Assembly (NCBI GenBank): GCA_018398815.1
Contig: CM031601.1
Span: forward strand, 37,105,433-37,169,432
From: Conus ventricosus
Taxonomy: Eukaryota > Mollusca > Gastropoda > Neogastropoda > Conidae
Length of the DNA stretch: 64,000 bases
Reading direction: 5' to 3'
The notes under the pieces are model-generated. The model was not told the DNA's origin. It made no database searches and was given only the letters and a program-made list of their open reading frames with translations. This document shows, piece by piece, positions 34,006 to 45,599 of this stretch. The translations under genes and the position numbers were made by a program. Positions within the stretch are counted from its first letter, which is position 1; each line of letters begins with the position of its first letter.

Positions 34006-35930
34006 GATAAGATAAGATAATGTTGCTTATAGCCCAGCCGACCGCAAAGGGCCACATCAGGGGTGTCACCACGTTAAAATCAACTCACAAGTCATTAAAA
34101 AAAAACAAAAAACCTTTCACACATCTCTTTAAATGACATCCTCTAGAAACGCACCAGAAACCTCGTTAAAAATCTTTCTTCCGTAAAATCTTAAATCAGA
34201 TGAAAAATGTTAATCTCTCTCAAAAACTCAAGGATCACGTCAGCGGACGGGACATCCCTCTGAAACAAGTAAGGAAATACCATTCATGGACTTCTGCTCC
34301 GTGTAAAATGTTTGTGTCTCACATCGTGCAAGTCCCAACACTCTAAAAGAACATGTTTCATTGTGAGTGGCACATGACATGGAATGCACCACGGAGCTTC
34401 TTCACTCTTTAAAAGGTAGGAATGGGTAAAATACGAATGGCCGGTGTGCAGCCGGCACAGAACCGTTTCCTCTTTACGACCACCAGACGTAGATGGGAGG
34501 AACTCCCCAAGGTCTGGACGGATCTGAAAGAGTTTGTTATCCGTCTGGGTATTCCAATCCTTCTGCCAGAGGACTCTGACATAATCATTAATTTTGGGTT
34601 TCACATCTGAGCAGGGGATATATATGCTGGACAGTTTCTCTCTTGTGGCATTCTTGGCTAAACGATCAACCATTTCGTTCCCTCCGATGCCAACATGACC
34701 AGAAACCCAAGCCAGAATAGTGTTGTAACCATCCGCTTTCAACTTGCTAAAAAGTTCAAAGAAATGTAAAAGTTCTGGATGCTGAAGGTTGCGGCCAGCT
34801 ATGGCCTCCAAAGCTGATAGCGAATCCGACAGAACCAGAAAGTCCCTCTTCGTAGATTGTGAAATTATCTTCAACGCCAGAACCAGAGCAGTAAGTTCAG
34901 CAGAATAGACAGAAGCATCTGGAGGTATATGTTTTAACAGTATCTGAGAAGGAACCCCGGGGCAATAGGCTGCACAGGCTACTCCATCTTCAGACTTGGA
35001 ACCGTCAGTGAAAATTTTCTGGTAAGATGGGAATTTTGAACAGAGTTCAGCATACAAGGCCTTGGTATGCCAGAGAGCTGGTAGACTCTTTACAAAAGGC
35101 TGCAAGATCAAAACGAATCTCTGGTGTGAAAAAGGTCCACGGAGGCTGATCCGGAAACTTGGAAAAATCCGACACAACTCCTAGGTCTAGACCTGCATTC
35201 CGCACGTGAGGCTGGATACGAAGACCAAACGGCGGAATACAGTTAGGGTTGGTTTCGAATTTGTTTTGAAACTGAGGGTCAAAGACACAGTCATAGGCAG
35301 GATTCTGCGGTTCTGAGAACAGTCTGATATAATAATTTAGAGACATTTTCAGCCTGCGGTTGGACAGTGAGGGTTCACCTGCCTCTGAGTACAGGCTGTA
35401 CACAGGGGTGGTGCAGAATGCTCCAAGACAGAGACGAAGCCCGTGATGGTGGATAGGGTCCAAGAGTTTGAGGTAAGAGGGTCTTGAAGAGCCGTACACA
35501 GCACAACCATAGTCCAGTTTGGAACGGACCAAGGCTCTGTAGAGGTTCAGCAAAGTTTTCTTATCAGCGCCCCAGTCAGTGTGCACTACGACCCGCAGAA
35601 TATTCAGAGCTTTCTGGCAAGAAGTTTTGAGGTTTTTGATGTGGCTGAGAAAGTTGAGTTTTTGGTCAAAAATAACTCCCAGGAATTTGGCTTCTTTTAC
35701 AGCTGGAATGGTGGACTTGTCCAGACGAATTTCAGGATCAGCAAAGAATCGAAGAAAATTGTGGAAATGAATTGACTGAGTTTTGGTGCGTGAGAAGGTA
35801 AACCCGTTTTCCTCAGCCCACTGTTGAATCTTGTTGACACAAAGTTGGAGTCGATGCTGTACGCTGGCGTAAGAAAGCTCCAACTGCGTACAGCGCGAAG
35901 TCGTCAACAAACAGAGAGGACTCAGAAGGC
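34006..35930 (-). mobile_element. 5'-truncated LINE copy (RT thumb, linker, RNase H, 3'UTR)
   Basis: The 3' tail (GATAA)n on the plus strand starts at 34006. The minus strand encodes, in two overlapping frames, the end of the RT palm, KFLGVIFDQKLNF, LNLYRALVRSKLDYGC, then RNase H with FTDGSKSEDGVA, SVYSAELTALVLAL, LSDSLSALEA and AWVSGHVGIGGNE. It ends in a Cys/His-rich tail (LKSEEAPWCIPC, KHVLLECWDLHDVRHKHF). Homology stops near 35930 just beyond the RT DD block. No target duplication was found. This is the cleanest coding copy of the family's C-terminal half. Confidence 0.9.
34284..35930 (-). pseudogene. LINE ORF2 C-terminal half (RT end plus RNase H)
   Basis: The RNase H acidic residues are visible in order: D of TDGSKS, E of AELTAL, D of LSDSLSAL and D of VDRLAKN, with a WVSGHVG His. 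The RT and RNase H parts lie in different frames that overlap near 35050-35177, so one indel separates them. The family needs an N-terminal endonuclease and RT fingers that are absent here. Confidence 0.85.
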
Positions 35931-35998
35931 AATCTTGGAGAATGAAGATCACTGATGACAGTACAAGGGTGATTGGAAAGGGGCTAGGTGGCACGAAG

Positions 35999-36001
<3 letters not shown>

Positions 36002-36052
<51 letters not shown>

Positions 36053-36565
36053 CGGAACTAGAGAGAGAGAGAGAGAGAATGTAGGAACTTTACCGTCACA
36101 AACTTCTCACACGCGCACACTTGGTGTGATCACAAAAACTTTGACGTGTTCTCAGAAAATCTTGTCTAATAAAACGAGTTCACGGAACGCTGTCAGCCTT
36201 CTCTTCTGATTCTGTGAAGTTCGTGGCTCACACACACCTTAAATACACACACACACCCTCCACACAAACAGTCTGAGTGCTGATACAGCTGAGCGGCTGT
36301 GCTGTCAGCGTAACTACAAACAGAGTTAGCGGTTGGGGGCGACCACCACTAATGTTATAAACTTATTTATGAACAAAATCTCTCTACGTAGTCATCATGA
36401 AACGCATTTTTCACTGCTACAAACTATTTGCTACGAACTAGTTTGTGTATGCAAAGAAGGCTTCATAAATCTGATCCCTGGTGTCAATGCTGCTGAGAGA
36501 GAGAAAGCGTGCACATGAGAGAGAGAGAGAGAGAGAGGGGAGAGAGAGAGAGAGAGAGAGAGGAG
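36002..36565. repeat. (GA)n microsatellites
   Basis: (GA)n at 36002-36080 with one interruption, and again at 36516-36562. Between them lies non-repetitive DNA with a short CA tract near 36240. Confidence 0.9.
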
Positions 36566-37366
36566 GAAAGAGCAAGGGTTGGGATAACATTATAACATTG
36601 AAGAGATGAAAAAGGAAATGGAGCAGGCAGAAAGTGTGTGTGTGGGGGGAGGGGGGGGGGGGGGGTGAAGGTTAAGATTATATGGGAAGGAGGAAGGGAG
36701 AAGGGATAAGAGGGAGAGAGGTGGTAGTGTGGAGAAGGAGAATGCATGGATTATGAAAACTATTCATACACTGAAATCACAAGACACCCTCTTTTGTTCT
36801 TCTTTTCCAACAGAGTGGACCAACAAGTCAATTCACTGAGGTGCAGTTTAGCAGCAGGTTTAGCATGGACTTAAATTCATTTTCTCCTGCGCACCAGTTG
36901 CCTGCTCTGCACAGGCTACTTCAAGATTACTTCAGTTTTCAGTATGAAAGTCTTCTTTTCAGGCAAAGAAAATGGAGTAAAAAAAAAATCAAAATTCATT
37001 AAATAAAACAAACTTGAGGAAGGTTAATGCCTTGAAGAAGTCTGATATATACCGCCTGCCTTAGCCCTTACCAAACACATCAAATGGATGGAGTGAATCA
37101 TTCCCAGCATCGAAGCCTATTAAATCAGGGTAACCCTGGCATCATCAAGGGAGACAAATATACAAATTCTAAGAAACGGCTATATAACAAAAGGGTCCAT
37201 TTCTCAAAAGGCATGCTGGCAATCGACTATATTTTCACAATTCTAGCATGAACAGACTTTTGAGTCATGGCTGACATTTTTTCCTGCAGATTTGAACCAC
37301 GGCTGTGTCCATGACATTTTGGCAAATGCATGTCAACAGGATGGAGACCCTTTTAAACGAACAAAC

Positions 37367-37413
<47 letters not shown>

Positions 37414-38266
37414 GGGCTGTAGAAGAGCATCTGGGAGTCATGACCTGGATGCAGCCCGGCCCCCTAAGAGTGTAAGGAGTTCAGGGCCAAAACACTTGTC
37501 TGAGGGGGGGTTTCTTCTCTGAAGACCGTCTGTTGTCAAGCTCTCCCTCGAGTTTCTTCCTACTAAGGATAGGTTCTTACAAAAAATGTTTTAAAATTCT
37601 ACTACACAGAAACTCATTCTTCTTAAAAGTGCTTCAGTTGTGTATTGCAACATGCTATAAAATTGTGAAAAGCCATGTCTCTACTTTTCCATTCAATGTG
37701 TTTATTTGTTGTTTGAAATGTGGTGTTCCTGGCTCATTCAACGGCTGTTTTGACAGCCCAGGGAGGGTTACAGTATGTCTTTGCTGACGATTGTAACTTT
37801 GAAAATGCCTAAATGGCAGCTTTATATATACTTCTTTTTCTATTATACAGATAGGACAAAGAATGATTTTAAGTATGTTTGGTCAAACCCGCACACTTTA
37901 CGCTTGTGTACAACCATAGGCTCAAATATTTTCCCCTACAGTTCATACTGCTTAATTTCAGTTTCTCATCAACTTATTTCCTTAACACACTTCCTTTTAA
38001 TTTCATTTTCCTACACTTTACAGTGTTACTGGATTTGTGTTTTAAACCCTTGGTGGTGAGAAATCTACAGAATTATAGATTGTGGCATGTCTTCAACTGA
38101 TGCCAAGGGAGCACAGAGACAAGTAGCTGTGCCTCTTCTTCTTCTTCTTCCATAGAGCGACCACAATCAACATTCTGATTCTTATGTCGCTATATTGAAG
38201 GGGACAAGTCAGCGTTCAGTGTTTAAAAAAAAAGAAAGAAAAAAAAAAACCCATTAGCACTGCCAG
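36566..38266. other. Intron with poly-A/poly-G junction, otherwise nothing recognised
   Basis: A poly-A run at 37370-37405 is followed directly by a G run, and a G run occurs near 36646-36665. No exon was recognised. Confidence 0.4.
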
Positions 38267-38650
38267 TCTTGCTGCCACCAAGACACATCATCCAGTCCTC
38301 AACAATGGGGTCTCCTCTCACGAGATCCCTCCACAAACATAGCCGGTCTTGCTGCCACCAAGACACATCATCCATCCTCAATGGGGTCTCCTCTCAAGAG
38401 ATCCCCCCACAAACATAGCCGGTCTTGCTGCCACCAAGCCACCCACTCAGACTTTTGCCTTTGGAAGTCCCCTCTCACAGGATCCACTCCAAATTTTTGC
38501 CTTGTGAAATCCCTCTCACAGGATCCACTCTTCATTTGAGATCTTGCTATTTTCTTTTTCTTTCCTTTTCCGGCTATTCCCTTCCCTTCCCCTTTCCTCT
38601 TTTCTTTTTCTTTTTTTTTACTAGAGATTTGCTCCGCCATTTCATCTCCC

Positions 38651-38688
<38 letters not shown>

Positions 38689-38690
38689 AC
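38267..38690. repeat. Short tandem repeat (~78 bp) and a 34-C tract
   Basis: CTTGCTGCCACCAAG recurs at 38268, 38347 and 38424 (periods 79 and 77). A second pair of related units follows at 38455-38535. A pure C run spans 38654-38687, and another of about 21 C lies at 38983-39003. Confidence 0.85.
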
Positions 38691-40589
38691 CTAATCCCAA
38701 GAATGACCCAGGTGAGCCAGGCAGAGCCCTTAGGACTAAATTTTATGAATTTACCTCCCCTACCCTCTCCCACCCCTCCTCTCCACCCCTCATCTACTTG
38801 TGAATCAAAACAGTTTCTGCTAGCGGCCCCTAGCGAGACCTGACAAGTGAGATCTAACGGACAAAAGGTCTCAGAGTAGGCAATAGGAATATTCTGTCTT
38901 TAAGATGGATTACAAAAAACTCTATATGCTGTTAGCAAAAGGTTTTATATTTCCCTCATTTTCATTTTCTTTCTTTCACATGCCCCCCCCCCCCCCCCCC
39001 CCCTTCTTTTTTTCTTTGTTTTTCTCTTTAAAATCTTTGCAAATTCATTAATGTAATGATAGAGGAATTGTTTGCCTGCACTTCTTTTCCCCCACCACTG
39101 ATTTGTTAAATATATATCCAAAACTGTATCTGGCTGAAAATGTTTGTCTCTTAACATCAGTACAACTGGCTTAGTAAGGTTTTGGGTAGGTCTCAAACCG
39201 ATAACACTGAACATAAGAATATAGAGATAATGCCTGGATGAAGAATATACCGCTTTGATAAACAATATGAAGTAAAGGTAATTTACAATTTCCATTGTGG
39301 ATTTGTACATAGCCCTAAGAGTTCCATACTGCACCCATTTCATTACCAGTGTATGGTTAAAAAGTATTATCTGATATCTCAATTTAATTTCAATCCGGAA
39401 TGATTTTAATGTAGGTATTATTTTATCTGATCTGCCTTGATATATGTGACATTTTGCCCACAACAGAATAAAGTAAAAAAAATGTGGTCACTCTTGAAAT
39501 TTTAGTGAGTACCAAAAATGATGATGCATTCATTTAAACTTACTTTATCTATATTGCAGTTGTGTGCATATTACTGTTATGTATTATACTTCATAACTAT
39601 GTCCCAGAGAATGTACATTCTGATGTGAAAGAAAACAAGCAATGAGTAAAGTAGATAAGGCTGCATTAAAGAATGGGAGTGAAAAAAAGAATAAGACAGT
39701 GAGACAGCTGGATATAAGAAGAGAGATAGCTCAATATAAGAAGAGAGAATGGGGTGGGAGGAGGGGAAGGGTGTAGAAGAAGGAAGAAAGAAGCAGAATA
39801 CCGGTACATACAATCATAACAACGTTGTGCCAGAATGTTTGCTTCTAGTCATGTCTCTTTTAAGTTCTGTTGTTAAATTTTTCTTTTTTGGGGAAAAAAG
39901 TATCTCTACAGAGATCATATTCCAAAGTTCCATTTGTCATAATGTGTAAACAGGTACTAGCATGTTTTGGTATACATCTGTATTCATGAGGCACACCTTT
40001 GTGTATACTGAACAATGTGCTAAAACTGACAAAAGTAAAAATGTGCATAGTGCAAATACTGAAAGCATTTATGGGAATATGCATGTATAAACTTGCCTAT
40101 TTCTTGATGGGCAATGTGATCGTGATAAGGGGGAAAAATGTCATTGTCAGTCATTTCGTAAGGTCACAAGCTTGTATGGGAAATATTGTAAGCACGGGAA
40201 ATTTGAAATGAAAGCTTACAAACTTTTACTTTTAATGTATGCTTCGGATTCTACAGTTCTCTCATATTTTGTGTGAAATCAAGAAATATGCAAGGTCTGT
40301 CTGGCATAAATTTGAAAATGGCACTGAATTTTAATTGTGCAAAATATCAATTTAAAGAAAATATGGACTTTCCATTTCAATATATTTGTAAGAATAAAAC
40401 ACACTAATATTTGTGACTCCAGTAATGTATATATTATGATTTCATAGATTCTGAGGTATTGGCATTTTAAAGATTTCACACACAATAATCAGGAGTCATC
40501 AATGAAAGGGGGTAAGGAGTAAGGCAACTAGAACAAAAAACAATTTGTCTGGTAAAAGGTGACCAAGAGATAAGTGCACATGATAGCAT
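38691..40589. other. Intron, one dispersed repeat, otherwise nothing recognised
   Basis: 39010-39110 matches 27540-27640. A 172-residue minus frame (39463-38945) has no recognisable family and an odd composition; I regard it as chance. Confidence 0.4.
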
Positions 40590-42260
40590 CTGGCTACACA
40601 CAGTTTACTTCCTGCAACATCACATCAAGACATATTTCATTTCTTGAAATACTACATCATCAAGACATAGTTCACTTCCTGCAACTACACTTCAAGACAT
40701 AGTTCACTTTCTACACAAATACATCATCAAGAAATACCTGCAACAAGACATCATCAAGACAGTTCACTTCATGTAACAACACATCAAGACATACTTCACT
40801 TCCTGCATCAACACATCATCAAGACATTGTTCACTTCCTGCAACAACACATCAAGACATACTTCAAATTCACTTCCTGCAACAACACATCCAGACATACT
40901 TCACTTCCTGCAACAACACATCAAGACATACTTCACTTCCTGCATCAACACATCATCAAGACATTGTTCACTTCCTGCAACAACACATCATCAAGACATT
41001 GTTCACTTCCTGCAACAACACATCAAGACATACTTCAAATTCACTTCCTGCAACAACACATCAGACATACTTCATTCACTGCAACAATACATCAGCAACT
41101 TCCACTTCTGCAACAACACATCAAGACATACTTCACTTCCTGCAACAACACATCAAGACATACTTCAAATTCACTTCCTGCAACAACACATCAAGATATA
41201 CTTCACTTCCGTAACAACACATCAAGACATACTTCAAATTCACTTCCTGTAACAACACATCAAGATATACTTCACTTCCTGTACAACACATCAAGACATA
41301 CTTCACTTCCTCTAACAACACATCAAGACATGCTTCACTTCTTGTAACAACACATCAAGACACACATCAATCACTTCCTGTAACAACACATCAAGACATA
41401 CTTCACTTCCTGTAACAACACATCAAGACATACTTCACTTCCTGAACAACACATCAAGACATACTTCACTTCCTGCAACAACACATCAAGACAATACATT
41501 CACTTCCTGAACAACACATCAAGAATACTCATTCCGCAACAACACATCAAGACATACATTCACTTCCTGTAACAAACATCAAGACATACATCATCTTCCT
41601 GTAAACAACACATCAAGACATACTTCAAATTCACTTCCTGCAACAACACATCAAGATATACTTCAAATTCACTTCCTGCAACAACACATGAAGACATACT
41701 TCAAATTCACTTCCTGTAACAACACATCAAGACATACTTCACTTAATGCAACAACACATCGAGCCATACTTCACTTCCTGCAACAACACATCAAGACATA
41801 CTTCAAATTCACTTCCTGCAACAACACATCAAGACATACTTCACTTAATGCAACAACACATCAAGACATACTTCACTTCCTGTAACAACACATCAAGACA
41901 TATTTCACTTCCTGCAAGAACATACAAAATACATAGTTCATTTCCGGCAAGACCACATCAAGACATACTTCACTTCCTGTAACAACACATCAAGACATAT
42001 TTCACTTCCTGCAAGAACATATCAATACATAGTTCATTTCAGGCAAGACCACATCAAGACATACTTCACTTACTGCAAGAACATATCAATACATCGTTCA
42101 TTTCAGGCAAGACAACATCAAGACATACTTCACTTCCTGCAAGAACACATGATGATGTCTTTCACTTCCTGTAAGATCAAATTAAGACCACGCTTCACTT
42201 CCTGAGCAAGTACAGCAAGACATACTTCACTTCCTGCAAGAGTACATCAGCCTGATACAC
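40590..42260. repeat. ~33-bp minisatellite, roughly 45-50 copies
   Basis: The plus-strand unit is CAACAACACATCAAGACATA followed by CTTCACTTCCTG, with variants. In HERC2 sense each unit has a GTATGT hexamer and ends ...TGTTGTTGCAG before GAAGTGA. It begins about 170 bp beyond the donor of the 42.4-kb exon. Confidence 0.95.
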
Positions 42261-42428
42261 ACTGAGACATTTTTCTCTTCCTACAAGGAAACACACAAAA
42301 AACAAACAAACAAACAAAAAAACATTTGCTTAGTCACATACACATTCATGTACATACTCATAGCAAAACACAGACACACAAAAACGTACACAAAGCAATA
42401 GTAATACATACACCAGCATTAAACCTAC

Positions 42429-42576
42429 CAGCCAGACGGAGAATAGTCTGTGTGAGGGCCAGCAGTCCAGAGTTGAGCAGCAGACTGAGGCTGTGAGCAT
42501 GATGCTCCCCCATAAGCACCCCCAGGGTGGCCAGGATGAACCGACTGGGTGGCAGTGCCCCCAAACTTAACTGCTC
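42429..42576 (-). CDS. HERC2: HERC2-like exon upstream of the Mib domain
   Basis: The acceptor is CTGGGTTCCAG (up to 42577) and the donor GTAGGTTT (42428-42421). The 148-bp exon starts in phase 0 and leaves one base. It encodes EQLSLGALPPSRFILATLGV, then SLSLLLNSGLLALTQTILRL, a leucine-rich helical segment that precedes the Mib domain in HERC2 proteins as I remember them. A closer upstream acceptor candidate (TATCTGCAG) would bring in an in-frame stop, so the chosen start is better. Confidence 0.85.
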
Positions 42577-42933
42577 CTGGAACCCAGCATTCAAAGCACG
42601 TCAGTCTGCAGATAACAAGAAGATCCTTGAAAAAAAAAGTTTACAACAAAAATTAGTTTTACAATATACTTACCTATCCAAACAATTGCCTTACCCCATG
42701 CATTTGGCACAGAATATTGCTATAATAAAAGGATCCCCTCAAGAAACAAAACTGAAAGAGCAGGGAGCTTGCTTCACCTCAATCCCTTGATTAGCCACTA
42801 AGAGTGAGTTCACAACATTGTCTCATAATTGAACTAGTACAGTTTGTATTTTTTAACCTTTTCCAGACAGAACCAGTACAGTTTCCTTTTTTAGCTTTTC
42901 CAGACTAAGCAGGGAGGTAGGAGGGTGTCCTTG

Positions 42934-43020
42934 TGTTTGGACAGGTAAGTAGATAGTAAACCTACTTTTAGAAGTAAAAATTCCTTTTCCTCAATCTTAC
43001 CTGTCCAAACAAATGCCTTA
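42934..43020. other. Internal complementary-like region of the second DIRS-like element
   Basis: It begins GTTTGGACAGGTAAGTAGAT (inverse of the left end at 42655-42690) and ends CTTACCTGTCCAAACAAATG (inverse of the right end at 49422-49450). Confidence 0.6.
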
Positions 43021-43459
43021 ATACCTTTGAGGATGGTTGAAGAATGGTAAGGTAAGGTAAGGTAATACTGTTTATAGCCCAGCCAACCACAAAGGGCCAC
43101 ATCAGGGCTGTCACCACGTTAAAATCAACTCACAAGTCATCAAAAAACAAACAAAGCAAAAACTTTCACACATGTCTTTAAAATACATCTTCTAAAACAC
43201 ACCAGAAACTTCGTTAAAAATCTTTCTTCCGTAAAATCTTATATCAGATGAAAAATGTTAATCTCTTTCAAAAACTCAAAGATCATGTCAGGCGGGACAT
43301 CTCTGAACAGGGTTTTCATGGACTCGGTTGTAAAGTGTTCATGTCTCACATTGTGCAAGTCCTAACAATCTAAAAGAATATGTTTCACTGTGAATGGAAC
43401 ATGACATGGAATACACCACGGAGCCGCTTCACCTTTTAAAAGATAAGAATGGGTATAAA

Positions 43460-44316
43460 ACACCAGCCGCTTTGGCAAAGTGTTTAGCATCATGGACTCC
43501 CGGCTGGGAGGTCGTGGGTTCGAATCCCATCAGAGTCATGTGGGTTTTTCTGCCCGACCGGCTCCTACCCAGACTTGAGTTTTCTGCGGACTCAGCTGGA
43601 AAGACTGGGACCACCCAGTCGAGTTTCATCCACTTAATGGATGCGTTTCTGAGAGTGCTGCTCAAATTTCTTGACCAACACTGCAGGTGCCTGTATCTCT
43701 CGGGCCTGGTTGATGCCGGGATATATTATGAAAGGAAGCGTTAGAGTACAGCCCTGTCATGTAGTCTCAGACCGAAATGGAAATCCGTTAGCATCATCTT
43801 AATCATCCTCATTGATCAGCATTAAAAAAAAAAAAGCCTCGAATTCTGTGGCCCTTCATGCCCTGCTCTCATGGTGACCTCAGTTTCGATGTCCTCTCCA
43901 CGTCTGTGGTCTTGCTTTGGCTCCGTCGGGGTCACCGGTATTGGCGAATCCATGGGGGCTGTCGTTGTACAGACGTGGTGGCGCCCTCCGGAGGGAGAGC
44001 TCACTCACGCCAGCTCCGCGACTAAGCAATTATTGTCGTCAGTAGGGGGCTTAGTAGATGGTGTCCGGCGTATGTTAGATCAGAACAGGCGCCACTGAAC
44101 ACCACCGAAGTGACTCGGCAGCAGTGCAGTGTCTCCTCCGGTGGGTTGCCTCCAGACGACTTGACACTGACTGCTCCCTGTGGATTGCTGGTGCCGGGGC
44201 TGCGGCAGGGCCGACTGGGCTGTGGCTGTGGACGGGGGTGTCGGAATGAGCGGTGTGGGTTGCACTGCCTCTGAGGTGGCGCAGAGGTTGGGACAGCAAA
44301 AAAAAAAAAAAAAAAA
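43460..44316 (+). mobile_element. Long tRNA-type SINE, copy 2
   Basis: The tRNA-like head at 43466-43535 has TTGGCAAAGTGTTTAGCA (A-box region) and GGTTCGAATCC at 43517-43527 (B box). An internal A-run at 43825-43836 divides it into a ~370-bp and a ~480-bp part, and the poly-A tail is 44299-44316. A near-duplicate of the target, GGGTATAAA / GGGTTATAAA, flanks it at 43451-43459 and 44317-44326. It is colinear with copy 1 at 2085-2879, including the boundary of the two parts. Confidence 0.85.
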
Positions 44317-44430
44317 GGGTTATAAACGAGTGGCCTGTGTGCAAGCGGCACAGGACTGTTTCATCTTTACGACTGCCTCTGGACCATGGTAAAATCTCGC
44401 CGAGGTTTGGACAGATCTTAATAGTTTGTT

Positions 44431-45526
44431 CATGGTTCCCACTGTTTGACATGACTGCAAAAAAAGGACCTTAAAAGGACCTTTAAAGGACCATAATTTT
44501 TTTTCAAAGGACAAAATTTAACCAAGTTATAACTGAGAAAGCAATAACATACCTTTCTTCCTAAATGAGGGTAACACCCAATCCTGGACTTTCACTTGCA
44601 CAAGTCTTGCACAACAGTCTTGATACCATGAAATATGTCCAGTAAGTGGGCCCCAAGAAAATAAGCTACAGCTGGGTGATTCACAGTACATTTTGATTAA
44701 GTCACAAAATATGGGTAGAGGGAGAGGAACATAGGAGGAGGCATCACCAACACAACTCGAGTCGCATGAATGTGGCTAAGAGAGGCAGAGTCCAGAGTCT
44801 AGTTTGATGAGTGATGAGGGAGGGGTGGGGAATGGGTGAAGAGAAGCAGCACTGGGGTGGGGAATGGGTGAAGAGAAGCAGCACTGGGGTGGGGAATGGG
44901 TGAAGAGAAGCAGCACTGGGGTGGGGAATCTGGTATATCTGCCCGGCGCTTTCTCTCGGCTCTCGTGCAGTTCAGTCTTGGCATGTTGCTTCAAGACGGA
45001 TTCCCCATTGACATTATGTTGAGGGTTTTCTCACAGAAAGCACAACGAGCCACATGTTTGTTGTCAATAACTTTCCGCACCCAGTCTTTGTAGCTGTCCT
45101 CACGCAACCACCGATCTTGAAAGGAGCACTTCCCAGGCATTTTTCTGTTGCTTTCTGAGACAAATAGAAACTTTGGTGCCGCGAACAAGATGGCGCATGT
45201 TAAGTCTCGCGTTAAATCTCGCGTACGGGATCTGCCGATTTCCAGGAAAAACTGTGACTGTTAGACTGATAATATATCGTCTGCTACTGACAAAATCAAC
45301 GAAGACAACGGAATTTTAAATTCGGTTTGCTTTTTAATGCTGTTGTAGTTGATTTTGTGTAGCCTTTTGGCTCAATTAAAGGATTTAAACTAACCGCAAC
45401 AATTTTAAAAGGACCTTTGACTGTTTCAAAGGACTGCCTAGCTGATATAAAGTACTTTAAAGGCCTTTAAAATAAAACCCAATTTCACAGCACTTTAAAG
45501 CACCTGAAAGGACCGTACGAACCTTG
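44431..45526 (-). mobile_element. hAT-like DNA transposon, internally deleted
   Basis: It interrupts the LINE copy. Both outer edges carry GGTTC-type inverted ends and AGGACCTTTAAAGG-rich subterminal repeats (44460-44500 and 45405-45515). The flanking 8-mers AGTTTGTT and TTGTTGTT are only partly alike, so the exact edges are uncertain. A 32-bp tandem repeat (GGGGTGGGGAATGGGTGAAG and on, about 3.5 copies) lies at 44815-44932. Confidence 0.6.
44920..45140 (-). pseudogene. BED/TTF-type zinc-finger N-terminus of a hAT transposase
   Basis: The minus strand reads MPGKCSFQDRWLREDSYKDW, then ARCAFCEKTLNIMSMG, and after a one-base shift LKQHAKTELHESREK. The WL..Y..W..., CxxC...HxxxxxH layout is the usual head of hAT/BED proteins. 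The frame shift falls in a GGGG run. No transposase core follows. Confidence 0.7.
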
Positions 45527-45599
45527 TTGTTATCCGTCTGCAAGGTCCATTCCTCTTGCCAGAGGTCTTTGACATAGGCCTGTGTTCTGGGTTTCAGAT

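Noticed and set aside
38945..39463. 172-residue minus-strand frame as a gene
   Set aside because: No recognisable domain, a low-complexity Gly/Lys end from a poly-C run, and overlap with a dispersed repeat.
40590..42260. A CRISPR-like array
   Set aside because: The units are adjacent and diverged without unique spacers, and the context is a eukaryotic intron.
43466..43540. A possible tRNA gene
   Set aside because: The A- and B-box-like motifs belong to the head of a SINE with poly-A tail and target duplications; the cloverleaf is not well kept.
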